Source of the DNA: Puccinellia tenuiflora
Taxonomy: Eukaryota; Streptophyta; Magnoliopsida; Poales; Poaceae
Reading direction: 5' to 3'
Length of the DNA stretch: 64,000 nucleotides
NCBI GenBank assembly: GCA_012064385.1
Contig: QRDG01000068.1
Coordinates: 1,187,349-1,251,348 of the forward strand
The translations under genes were made by a program, and so were the position numbers. Below are positions 1 to 10,648 of this stretch, piece by piece. Under the pieces are notes generated by a model. The model saw nothing but the letters and a program-made list of their open reading frames with translations. It was not told the DNA's origin and did no database searches. Positions within the stretch are counted from its first letter, which is position 1. Each line of letters begins with the position of its first letter.

Positions 1-27
1 ATGTTCACAGCATATATACATCTTCAG

Positions 28-3000
28 GTGATAACTACAGAGAGAGCAGGACATGCATATGACACCTTAGCATCATTATCAGATAAAGAGCTCAAGAAAT
101 TTGATGGTGTTATTGCAGTGGTAAGTCGATTTATGTTTTATGGCACTTTGTTGACTTTTCCGTTCTATATTCGCTGCATTTTATGGGACAGTATTAAATT
201 TGTCACGAGGATTCAATTCCTTTGCAGTGACCTGAAGCTTGAATTTAGTATCATCATACTTTTCTATAATACTTGAAGTAGTCTTAGAATGATCATGCTT
301 AGTCATGAGTAGTTTATTTTCAAAAAGATAATAGTTTGATAAGAAATTATGGACAAAAGGGGTATTCTATCTCCTTAATAGACAACCACCAGCTAGCATC
401 AGTGTGAACATAATGTACGTCTTGGTTAACAGATTTCACATAGATCACTTGCCGCGCGTCCTTGAGTTTTTTTCACCTATTAAGCTTACTGAAGTTCATC
501 CTAATTTTACTTCTCTGCTCCCTTCACATTTATAGGGTGGTGATGGTTTATTTAATGAAATTCTGAATGGACTACTAAGATCAAGGCATAAGACTTCTTA
601 TCCCCCTACTCCAGATGGCTTCGGATATGTTGGAAGCGATGAGAAATGCGAAGGATATAGAAATGATGGGCTAAGTAACAGTATGTCCACATCTGATGCT
701 GTAGATGTCATGCTCCCTGGGTGCTCAAACAAATCTGATGACCATGAACCTCTTCTTTTAACTACACAATCTCCTGGATTAGGCATCTCATCGTTAAGTA
801 TGTCCCTTTTGGTCTTTACATGTATCACATATATTTAGAGGAATTTCCCGTGTAAGCATTTTTGCCTATCTCTGACTGCAGATCCTACAATGGAACCATC
901 CAGTGGAGGTCAATGTGTAACCAAAACTCAGTTATTCTGTCTATCTTAAAACTGCTAAATTTGAGGGTCACTGGCATGATAGATATCACTTTTGTCTAAT
1001 GCTGAACTTGGTGCTACTGCAGATAAAGCGCCTTTAGTCTCCTTCCCAAATGATTGGTTTAGGCTTGGCATAATTCCATCTGGCTCGACAGATGCTATCG
1101 TTCTCAGGTAGTGATTGAGATACCTATGTAACCGTACAAGCAGATACTACACTTTACCGACTTTGTATTTTTAGGGCTAGGCTCTTATGTAAATCATGTC
1201 AATTCACTTCCCCTAAAATCTGTATCTATATTGCATTTTACGTCAGCTGATCATAATCCTTTATGGTATTGGATAGTTCCACCGGCCATTACCATCTGTC
1301 CATCTCTCTATTGGATTGTGCACGCAACGCATGCTGCAATCGGCACACCTGCCAAATTAGCACCATCTTCATCTTTCAAAACAATATATCTTGGATAATC
1401 TCTTACGTTGAGCTTACTATCCATTTAACACTAGCAGTGCATGCGCCCATTATAACCATTTGCTTGCTTGCTATATCGAACTATCCTTGTGTATATATTA
1501 TATACTTGTAAAATTCAGTTCTATGCTGATTGTAAACATCTTATTGATCTGTGCAGCACAACTGGGGAGCGAGATCCTGTGAATTCTGCGCTGCTTATTA
1601 TCCTTGGTAGACGAATGTCACTTGATGTAGCTCAAGTAGTCAGATGGAAGATTAGTCCATCAGCTGAGATCTTACCTACTGTACGCTATGCGGCTTCATT
1701 TGCAGGGTATGTAACTTCCTTTAGGACATGATGTAGCTACTATCTAGTGCTCGTATGAATTGAGAAGTAGAAAATCATGAATTTGACTACTGATCATCTA
1801 ATTCTTAAATGCACTACCAGCATAGTTATGCTGCAAACATAAGCCTACCAAATGGTCCTAAATATCTGGCAGAAGCTACAATAGTTTCAGTGTTCAGCTT
1901 GACCTCCCAAATAATCTTGAACTTAGCTTTTCTTTCATTGTTTGATGTAAAGTAGGCTCTTCCTTTTGATGTTTTTTGTGCAATGCTGATTGTTATATAT
2001 TTGCATTTAACATGGACTGGTCATACAGTTTTACCTAGTCAGCGTCATATATGAACCTTCTGTGGACCGCTCTTCTGCAAATTGGTTGATGCTCTTTGGA
2101 ATCTGCTTATAGATATGGATTTTATGGGGAAGTTATAAGGGAAAGTGAAAATTACCGATGGATGGGCCCCGCACGTTATGATTTTTCTGGAACAATGGTC
2201 TTTCTGAAGCACAGGTGGTTAATAGTGGCCAGTGGATCCTTTCTCGTGTTATCTGTTTTTTCGGTTGGTTCACAGAATGATAAATCGTTACCCATTTTTT
2301 CAGATCTTATGAGGCAAAAGTGGCTTTTCTTGAGAATAGGAATAGTGATTCACTTGCAGCATCAGTAGAGAATGTTGCAAGCGGAGTGCAACCACGTCAG
2401 AAAAGACCTCGGAAGACCATCTGCCGAATAAATTGCTCTGTATGCAAAGAAACTTCAACGTCTGGACAAAACTCAGAAGATGAGAAGCCAGAGAGCTCCC
2501 GAACGACTTGTGAGAACCCGAAATGGGTCTGGTCCAAGGGGCGATTTCTCAGTGTTGGCGCAGCTGTCATTTCGTGTCGCAATGAAAAAGCCCCTGATGG
2601 CCTAGTGGCTGAGGCACACCTCTCAGATGGGTTTCTTCATCTTCTGCTAATTAGAGATTGCCCTCTTCCCTTGTACTTATGGTAAGAATACTGTTGCAAC
2701 TGCTCTAGCTTGTTTCATAGTACTTTGCACTCTGCAGTACAAAATGAAAAAGGAAGTTCTTATCTTTATATCTAGAGTATGTTTTTGACGAGGACGTGCT
2801 ATCTGCAGGCACCTGACACAGTTTACCAAGAAGGGATCAGACCCTCTGACCTTCAAGTTCGTTGAACATCGTAAGGTATCCCTTTTCCTTTTTTTCTTCT
2901 CCCCTGTTTAGTAGCTTCATTCATTGGATTTAGCGAAGCTTACGATATATTTGTACAGACAACGGCATTTACCTTCATCTCATCGCACGATGAAAGTGTG

Positions 3001-3096
3001 TGGAACTTGGATGGAGAGCTTTTTCAGGCCTCCGAGGTGTCTGTCCAAGCTTGCCGGGGCCTTGTCAACCTCTTCGCATCAGGGCCAGAGGTGTAG
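28..3096 (+). CDS. Ceramide kinase, 3' nine exons (5' partial)
   Basis: The protein phosphorylates ceramide to ceramide-1-phosphate; the plant homologue ACD5 restrains programmed cell death (family knowledge). Exons read from GT/AG borders are 28-120, 536-797, 882-908, 1023-1107, 1557-1706, 2113-2214, 2304-2681, 2809-2875 and 2959-3096. All phases join, giving 433 residues ending in TAG. Visible motifs are the lipid-kinase catalytic loop GGDGLFNE (residues 32-39 of this part), IIPSGSTDA, and ICRINCSVC (Cys280, 284, 287), which is the CXXXCXXC signature that separates ceramide kinases from sphingosine and diacylglycerol kinases. DGFLHLLLIRDC near the C-terminus is also conserved in the family. 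Upstream exons with the N-terminal PH-like part must lie before position 1, since an AG acceptor ends at 27. No frameshift or internal stop is seen, so the gene looks functional. Exon borders are my reading and lack transcript support. Confidence 0.88.
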
Positions 3097-3633
3097 CAGT
3101 AGCAATGCTCCATAAGTTATATCCATTTCTCCATCTATTTTTTTCCCCACGGAAAGACATGGGAAAGCTATGTTGTAGTCTTGTAGGAAAATTTCATGTA
3201 GATATGGAAATTACTTGAAGTAGGAGCCGTATAGTTTGTACCGGAAAACAGCTTAATTTTGTGTACTGTAATACTTCAAGCCCTCGGGAGTGGATTCCGG
3301 TGTTCGCAAGAAGCTGGGTGGATCCGCTGCAACTGAACAGACAGACACTTGGCCCCTGAAGTTTTACTCTATTGTTTGAAGGCAAGGTGGAGTTCTACTC
3401 CGGTTCTTTTGTTGGAGGAAGGAAGCTGAAGTTTTTTTTTTTTTACTCTTGGTTGGTGGATCCGCAGAGCGTGACACAATCGTTGCCAGTTTCGGCCCAC
3501 CTGAGCATGCTGCTGCATTTTTTGGATGCGGGTGGGCAGCGCCAGCACGCGCGCTGTACCCGTGCTCATCTCGTCACAAATGAATTCTTCGAATCACACA
3601 CTGTTGATCATAGTAATAGTATCCATCTTTTTT
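3097..3633. other. 3' UTR and downstream spacer of the ceramide kinase gene
   Basis: No coding signal is visible. The first part is presumably the 3' UTR of the upstream gene. A T-run lies near 3431-3442. Nothing else is recognised. Confidence 0.5.
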
Positions 3634-3762
3634 TACTTCCTCTTCTGTATCGAAAAGGATGTTATAGATTTCTCCATCTATAAATATTCTAGACTTAAAA
3701 ATCGTGTAGATACATCCGTATTTAAAAAAAATTGTGACATTCTTTTCTAAACGGAGGAAGTA
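3634..3762. mobile_element. Stowaway-like MITE
   Basis: An AT-rich segment of about 125 bp is bounded by TA at 3634-3635 and TA at 3761-3762. The ends are inverted: CTTCCTC at the left and GAGGAAG at the right, with GAAAAG/CTTTTC a few bases further in. The right end, read inward, is CTTCCTCCGT, close to the CTCCCTCCGT consensus of Stowaway (Tc1/mariner) MITEs. The left end has diverged. It has no coding capacity. Confidence 0.72.
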
Positions 3763-4626
3763 TTTTGTTTTGTAGACTAGAATATATACTGGTGCGCATG
3801 GCCCTCGAACTCGATCGTCATGCTGAAATCGTGTGCGTGCAACGTGCATGGAGTGTGGAGTAACAGAGAAGGGTGCAGTAGAAAGATTTGTAGGTAGGGC
3901 CGTGGTGCAAGGGAAATGATCGCGTCACCTGCATTAATTGCACTGGTGGCGGGTGTCGGTCGGTGTGGAGCAAGACAAAGCGGCCGGCGCTCAGAGCCCA
4001 GGCTCCGTCCAGACCAAGGGTGTCGGTGCCTTTGTGGCGAGGCAAGTGTTTCTCTAGCCCCCCCGGCGACGCGGTGGTCCCATATGCCGGCCGTCGCGTT
4101 TGTCTTTCTCTTTTCGCTTCTCTCGAGAAATCACCAATCATCTTTTTCCGTCTTTGGCGTGATAGCTCAGCATGCATCTTCCTTCCACGGTCAAAATGCA
4201 CTACGGTTCCTCCTCGAGAAAAAGCAAAAAAGAAAACACTTACAGCATCGGCAGAGAATCATGCATGGTGATTACCGGCCGTGGCGTGTGGGCGTCATTA
4301 TGCCAAAGCGACCACGCAGGCGAAGCGAGCAGCCTGTCTTTCAACCCAGATCATCTTCTTCCCCGTACGTCCAGGCGTCCGTCCCTCCACTCTTACTTTG
4401 CTGACAAGGCTTGGCTTAGCCGCGTGCATCCATGCAGCGCCTGCGACGTCGTGCATGCTTTGCTAGGTAGCTAGCTACCTTCTCCTCGGGGCAAAGCAAG
4501 GAATCCAATCCAAGTGCGCAGCGCAACCACCAACGTTACACCGGAGCAAAACCACGGCGATCGTCCCACCCAGCCAGAACCGCACGCACAAGTAAACACA
4601 GCTGATCATCTCCGCGCGCGCGCGCA
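3763..4626. other. Intergenic, probable promoter region of the DUF761 gene
   Basis: No supported gene is present. GC content rises toward 4627. No canonical TATA box was found close to the start codon, and the stretch probably contains the promoter and 5' UTR of the next gene. Confidence 0.4.
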
Positions 4627-5529
4627 ATGGCCGGCGCCGCCGCAGCCCCTGCTCATCCCACGCAAACCAGCCGAACGAGGCCAATCCCGGCCGCGCTCGT
4701 GCCTGTGGCGGCGCTGCTCGCCGTCGTCGTCGCCGTCCTCGCCCTGCTGCCCTCCGTGGCGCAGGCGGTGTGGGAGGTGCCCCACCTCCTCCTCCTCGGC
4801 CTCGTCGTCTCCTACGGCGTCTTCGCTCAGCAGCAGAAGAACAACGGCGTTGACGCCGCCAAGGACGACAGCGCCGCCCGGGCGTGGAGCTCCCGGTACC
4901 ACCCCGACGACCCGCTGGTCGTGGTGGCGGGCGACGATGGCGAGGACGGCGCGAGCGTGAGGTCCTACTCCTTGCCGGTGCGGAGGCTGAAGCCGGTGGT
5001 CGAAGAGTCCGAGGCCGGCGGCGGCGCCAGCGACGACGGCGGCATTGGCGAAGAGACGGACAGCTCCGCGTCCACGGCGGGATTCTGGGCCGGCGCGCCG
5101 CCCACCGCTCCTTCGCCGCCCTCTGTTCTCGACGCCTTCGACTCACGGAAGATCAATGCTGCCACACCGCCGTCCGCCGTGTCGAAGGGGTTCGACGGTT
5201 CGTCGCCCCGTGACCAGCCGTCGTGTAACGAAGACGAGGAGGAGGAGGAGGAGGGCACCGACTGGGACGAGGATGCTGATGGGTCAGAAGAGATGACCGC
5301 CGCGTCGTCGGAAAGGTCCTTCCCTGGGGACTTCGTTGCCTGCCGCAATCGTGTCTACAACGGCGGTGACGGTGATGGAGAGTCTGTCGACGAAGAGCTT
5401 CACGAGCTGGATAGCAAGCAGGCGGGGCCGGAGGAGGGCGTGGACGAGGTGGACAGGAAGGCCGACGAGTTCATCGCCAAGTTCAGGGAGCAGATCAGGC
5501 TGCAGAGGAGCCGGCCATGCATGGCATAG
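4627..5529 (+). CDS. DUF4408/DUF761-type membrane protein
   Basis: This is an uninterrupted, intronless 300-residue frame. Residues about 22-41 and 51-67 are hydrophobic and form two probable membrane segments near the N-terminus. The middle is acidic and low-complexity, with a run of glutamates around residues 205-210 and many Ser, Gly and Asp. The C-terminus (about residues 274-296) is the conserved basic amphipathic motif EVDRKADEFIAKFREQIRLQ found at the end of DUF761 (cotton fibre expressed) proteins, which often carry an N-terminal DUF4408 membrane region. Their biochemical function is unknown; some members affect growth or stress responses. The ATG at 4627 lies before the membrane segments and is the natural start. 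Very high GC with strong third-position bias is typical of grass genes and opens many spurious frames on the other strand. Confidence 0.82.
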   Translation: MAGAAAAPAHPTQTSRTRPIPAALVPVAALLAVVVAVLALLPSVAQAVWEVPHLLLLGLVVSYGVFAQQQKNNGVDAAKDDSAARAWSSRYHPDDPLVVVAGDDGEDGASVRSYSLPVRRLKPVVEESEAGGGASDDGGIGEETDSSASTAGFWAGAPPTAPSPPSVLDAFDSRKINAATPPSAVSKGFDGSSPRDQPSCNEDEEEEEEGTDWDEDADGSEEMTAASSERSFPGDFVACRNRVYNGGDGDGESVDEELHELDSKQAGPEEGVDEVDRKADEFIAKFREQIRLQRSRPCMA

Positions 5530-6610
5530 GCATGCATGCTACGCACAGGCTTTCGTGCCATTGCGAATGGAGACCGGAGAGGATGACGTGCATCGGTGCA
5601 TTTGATTCCTGAACTTCTGATTATTTATTTCATCGGTAACGTCATGTCTTCATGTATCGTTTTCTTATCTCTTTTGGTGCCTTGATCAATGCCGTTATTG
5701 TTCCTCTTCGCTATCCTTGTAAAATTGCAACCCGAACTCTTTACATAAAGAAAATATAAAGTTCAGGCTGCCTAAGGCCCGCGGTAGTTACAGTAAAAAA
5801 AAATGCCGTTATTGGAAACCAATGTTCATTCATTGCATTTTGTCAGCGTGTTTCCGCAATTATCTGCATAATGACCATCTCAGTTTCGACGATGACGACA
5901 TGTTTCATTGCCACCCTTTGAGTTCTGTTACCTTTCGGTCTCGTTTGTCATCGGCGGACATGTTTAGATCATGTCTCGAAGAGCCTGGAGTGGGGCGATC
6001 TCGACGACCTCTTATCTTATACATGTTGAAATGTATTGTAATTTTTTCTTTTCTGCGGCCTACATCGAACTCACTTCTAGAGACTAAAATGGTCTAGACG
6101 CGCCAGAGAGTGTTGAAATATATTTTCCGTCTCTCTTCATAGTTCGGGCTTCTGGTAAACTGTCCGGTGCAACAATTCAATAATACACGATTTAATTGTC
6201 ACTATTCTCCGTACTCATTGTTTGTTGGAAGGATCAGCACTCTGGGCCGCCCGGAGCGAGAGGGTAGGTGATCCACTCGAGCGACAACCTGCTGGGTGCG
6301 ATGCGAAGATAACAAGTGGTTTCCTGAGGAGGTGTGCTGTGAGCTCTAGTCGGCAGTTTTAAGTGTTTTTTAGGGGGTGTGGCTACTCCTATATTTTCTT
6401 AATCTTTGATATGCTTTATAAGGGGGTTATCTTAGGACTGTTTATCAGTTCGATCCTATGGTTTTATGTATAAAACGGGATGAAATCCATAATTCGAGCT
6501 TAATCGATTAGTTTGGACAGTATACGTTACCTTGTGTAGGGGAAAGACTGTCTTGTATAGTACCATACTACCATGTGAAGTTCTCGCAGGCTCGCACCTC
6601 TTAACATATC
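5530..6610. other. Intergenic stretch without recognised gene
   Basis: The first few hundred bases are presumably the 3' UTR of the DUF761 gene. The rest contains only short frames and no motif that I recognise. Confidence 0.4.
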
Positions 6611-6618
6611 TCTCCCTG

Positions 6619-6820
6619 CAGGGACGGAACCAGGGGGGGGGGGGGGGGGGGGGGCGCCCTGGGGCCATGGCTCCCCCCATGGTGAAAAAAATTAGTGAAT
6701 CCCCTTGCTAATATATGGGATTTGAGCCTAAATTTTACTGAAAATTACCTATATGGCCCCCTCCAACTTAGTTAGTATGCACTTGGCCCCCCTTGATTAA
6801 TATTTCTGGTTCCGTCCCTG
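6619..6820. mobile_element. hAT-type MITE with 8-bp TSD
   Basis: The left end CAGGGACGGAACCAG (6619-6633) is the exact reverse complement of the right end CTGGTTCCGTCCCTG (6806-6820). Both sides are flanked by the 8-bp direct repeat TCTCCCTG (6611-6618 and 6821-6828). Eight-base duplications and CAGGG ends are the hallmark of hAT elements. The 202-bp element has no coding capacity and carries a 22-G run (6633-6654) next to the left repeat. Perfect ends and duplications argue for a fairly recent insertion. Confidence 0.9.
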
Positions 6821-6828
6821 TCTCCCTG

Positions 6829-8056
6829 TTGATGCTCACTCAAAATAAAATAAAAAACACATCTTTTGTTGCTAGATAGGACATGAACGGAATGAATGTT
6901 TGGAGGAAATTTGCATGCACATGCCACCAAATTTTATGGACGCATCTCGCATACCACCAAATTAACTATGATGGAGACTTATCTGGAACTCTGGACCATA
7001 ATTGCTTGTTGGTAGACGTACGAATCATGGGTTCTTGCTCAGATACATATATGATGGGAGGTTTCTGAATTGGATGCATCAAAATACAACGCCTGCCGTT
7101 TGTACTCGCTCGACGAGACTCCTCACCAACAAAATAAAGTGACAGGAGCATATGTCATGCTTAGCACCTTAACGCACAAACAACATTCGATGTTTCTATT
7201 CTGCTCTTTTTAAATGAAAACACCGGGCGGACCCAGAGCAAAATCAAACCGGTGTCATTTTATAAGTAACACTGGATTTTCAACTCGAGTTGGGGTTTCA
7301 TACACAAGAAGTGTACAAAATATAGCAAAGAAATGAGATTATACCCGATGCCATGTGACACCTGCTAACATAACCTAGGTGCGCCCCTGACCCCGGCCTC
7401 TGCTACACCCAACCACTTCATTACGAAGTACTCCGTATCGATCAGTGCTCGCACAAAAAATACAGAAAAAGGACTAAAACGGCTGAATTTCAAGTCATAA
7501 TCATTCCTCCCATCCAGTCTTTTAAAACGCCGTCAGGTTGAATATACTAGTTCGAATAATATTCAAAAAATTGACTACTAGTGAGATTGAGGCATAAGTC
7601 AACCCTGGAAGAATTGGATAAACCTAGAGTATCTTTTATGCACCAAGGAGGAGCAGGTAAAAAAGATATTACATGCTTAAGTGAAAACTTGTTTGCAAAC
7701 CAAAATGCAAAGGAGTTTACGAGTGAACGATCTGACCAGATTCATTATCAGCCACATGGAAACTACGAACTGAGAGATGTTGCCAGCACGGGGGGGGGGG
7801 GGGGGGGGGGGGGGGGGGATAAGCGTTTTTTAAATTATTACATATTTGGATTGAAAGAATGCAAAAATAAACTATCATTTAGTTTCCAACCAGAAAAATT
7901 AAATATGACTGGCTCAACTAAGTGCACCGATAACTTAAGCTAAATAAGATGACCACAATAGATATCTCACAAGTGATATACAAAAACTCTATAACTTCGA
8001 ACTCGAAATCTAATATCAGTAAAAAAAAACTCGAGCATAGAGATAACCGAAACACA
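6829..8056. other. Intergenic stretch with a 29-base G run
   Basis: No gene is recognised. An uninterrupted run of 29 G occupies 7790-7818. The sequence is otherwise AT-rich with short frames only. Confidence 0.45.
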
Positions 8057-9240
8057 TGGAGAATAAGATGAAGGATTCGGGTAAAACCATGTTATGTTTG
8101 GGCCAGTAACTTGAACATTCCCCTGCTAGGATTCTAGTGCACCAGTGTGCCTACACTTGGAAGGTGTTGGAGAGATTTAGATTTGATAAGGCATATCCTT
8201 CTAAGACCCCAATAATTGGGAGGTCTTTACAGCAAGATAAAAACCCGTTCAGTCCTAAGGAAGAGGGACAGGAGCGTATCTAGTGGGGATGCCATGGCAC
8301 CACCTCCAAAAATACGTAATCTTTTTTCCTAATTGTATTGGGACTAATTCTATGTGCATACCATGTGCAAAAATTACTAAATTGACATATATTTGTGGAC
8401 AAATCTCCAAGTTAGTGAATCCCCCCCCCCCCATCTATTCCTAACTAAATGCAAAGTCCAAATGAGGATTTTTTTAAGCTTGGCACCCCCACCGATCAAG
8501 TCCTCGGTCAAGGGAGGGGGCATTCTAAGATCGGAATTCCCCTAATTGAGCGTTGTTGGAGCACTCATGTACCTCGCAAATTGTTCACGATCGGACATTG
8601 CATTCACCGTTAATTTTCTTGCTAGGTACACTTCTCGGCCTACCAATAGACATTAGAAAGCCATCAAGGACGTATTCCGATACCTGCAAGGGACCAAAAT
8701 CTTGGGTTGTGTTATAGGAGGAATCAAGACCTATCGTTGGTAGGTTATGCTTATGCGGGTACCTATCGGACCCGCACACTTCGAAGTCACAAATTGGATA
8801 TGTTTTTTTTGTGGTGGAGCTACAATTTTCTGGAAATCGTATAAGAAAATTCTTATATCGACTTCGACGAACTACTCAGAAATCATAGCACTATATGAAT
8901 CATCACGAGAGTGTGCGTGTCTTCGATAGATGATTCGCCACATTCAACATACATGTGGGCTAAAAAACATACATACACCCATCATTATCTATGAGGATAT
9001 TGCAGCTTGTGTGACACAAGTGCGGTTGGGTTATGTGAAGAGTAATCTCACAAAGCATATCAATCCCGAGTTTTTCTATGCGCATGAGCTGCAGAAAATG
9101 AACGAGGCGAGGAATTTTCATACTACTAATTAATTCATGTGCCAATCTCATTGATTTGTTTATTAAATCCTTACCGACATCATGTTCTGAGAGGTGTACT
9201 CGTGAAATCGGTGTGATGGGACTTAGAGAAATGCCAGACT
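8057..9240 (+). pseudogene. Decayed Copia pol fragment (RT end and RNase H)
   Basis: Across shifting plus-strand frames the translation follows the C-terminal RT and RNase H region of Ty1/Copia polyproteins. In order it shows MKDSGKT, ILVHQCAYTWKVLERF, KTPIIGRSLQQDK (8067-8270), then GALMYLANCSRSDIAF, RYLQGTKILG, ACVTQVRLGYVKSNLTKHI and FFYAHELQ (about 8550-9090). Stops and frameshifts are frequent, so it is inactive. The alignment is broken at about 8270-8515 by an inserted segment. Homology to Copia LTR/polypurine sequence may continue to about 9480, but I cannot define an LTR. This copy is unrelated in position to the nested Copia further right. Confidence 0.75.
8270..8510. mobile_element. 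Degenerate hAT-like MITE inside the Copia relic
   Basis: This segment interrupts the Copia translation between KEEGQE and GILRSEFP. It begins CAGGAGCGTATCTAGTGGGG and is followed by GCCATGG, resembling the left end and inner part of the element at 6619-6820. It contains a C run near 8421-8432. The right end is badly eroded and an 8-bp duplication (AAGAGGGA versus AAGGGAGG) is only suggestive. Boundaries are approximate. Confidence 0.4.
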
Positions 9241-9513
9241 CAGAGGGAGATTCTTCACACCCCCGTCCGTGAATCTCGATCTCAATGACCGAGTACTGAA
9301 CCTGATGTTGAGTGGGTTTTCGTGATTTTTCTCACATTGAGCTTTTTTATGAGGCAATTTATGCAACATGAACAGACATATACTGTATGCTCTTTCTCCA
9401 TAATTCTCCCATTGGGATTTTAAAAAAAATTGAGGCAGAGACAATACGATATGTCAGAGCAAGTGACAGTGTTGGGAAATCGTACATGCGGCCTCACCCT
9501 TACTTGAGGGGGG

Positions 9514-9550
<37 letters not shown>

Positions 9551-10648
9551 CTCAGTAGATTGGTTCTCGTCACCTACCACATCCATCCTATATGTAACAT
9601 ATATTATATGGGAGGGATCGGACACACCAATGATAATAAAGAGTAGTATCTCCTATATCTCTATGTGAGCTTACTTTCTGTATTGTGATTGATCTCCATA
9701 TCCTAGTAATTCGAATATGATCTCGCTCCACATCTTTAAACCGAACTCGCTGACAATATACATGGCCATAACTCGGACTGGGCCAGGCTTCGGACCGGAC
9801 CTAAAAAAACCTGACCTTGAAAACTTAGGCCCGAACCTGACCCGAGCCCGACTAGACCTGGCAGTCCCAGTCCGACTACGGCTAAAATCTCATTTTTCCG
9901 CAAACCTGAGCCTAGCCCGACCTGACCGTCGAGCTAAAAATCAGGCCCAAGCCCGACCCGAGATGAGATTTTCGGGCCGGGCTAGGCTGCCCATGGCCAG
10001 GTCTAGCCGACAGAGATTGTGGAACACAACTAACGCTGGGGCCGGTCACTCCTAATCCCATGTCCCTGGCCGCCTTATCTGTACGTCCAGACTGCACCAC
10101 AAGTCCACCTTCGTTTCCAGGCCAACCCTGCGATAGTAATAGGGCACCTTCCCCTCCACGGTCCCGGCAATTCCTACCCCTAACTAACTGCCGCTGCTGG
10201 CCACTGTGCTGCCTACGCCGGCCAGCTCCCGCTCACCGAATCTCAACGGAGAAAATGGCCGCAGTCACCAACTCATTCAGCTAACCTCCCAAAAAGAAAA
10301 AGGCAAGGGAAGCTGGACTGGAAGCCACCCGGCCACACTCGCCAGTCATCACACTCCCACAGTGATAAAAACCTCGACACGATAAGAATCTCAAACCACC
10401 CTCCCACCCTAGCTCACCAAGCCCTCCTCCTTCCTCCTCCCTCGACCCTTCCTTCCGGCGTTCCCAGTTTCCTCCACGGCTCCACCACCCAAAGGGAGCA
10501 GTGTAGGCAACTGAGCAAAGCACGTCATCAAAGCAAGGAGCTTTGCCTCGATTCCTGGACGAAGGTACCCCACCACCATTGCTTTCGCCTTTCCGTTTAT
10601 TCCGACCACCGGGCCGAACAGCAGGCAAGGCGCAGACACACCACGTAC
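9241..10648. other. Intergenic; Copia tail, 33-base G run and promoter of the kinase-like gene
   Basis: 9241-9480 may be the eroded 3' end of the Copia relic. 9516-9548 is a run of 33 G. 9770-10010 is a GC-rich stretch with repeated CCCGACC/GGCCGGGC words of unknown origin. From about 10280 to 10648 the DNA is C-rich on the plus strand and probably holds the promoter and 5' UTR of the pseudokinase gene. Confidence 0.4.

Noticed and set aside
4475..5348. Antisense and alternate frames over the DUF761 gene, including one of 223 codons
   Set aside because: Arg-rich or Ser-rich shadows of a GC-rich gene; the 300-residue sense frame has membrane segments and the conserved C-terminal motif.
9770..10010. 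GC-rich repeated words as a MITE
   Set aside because: No convincing inverted ends or target duplication could be found, so I left it as unassigned repeat-like sequence.
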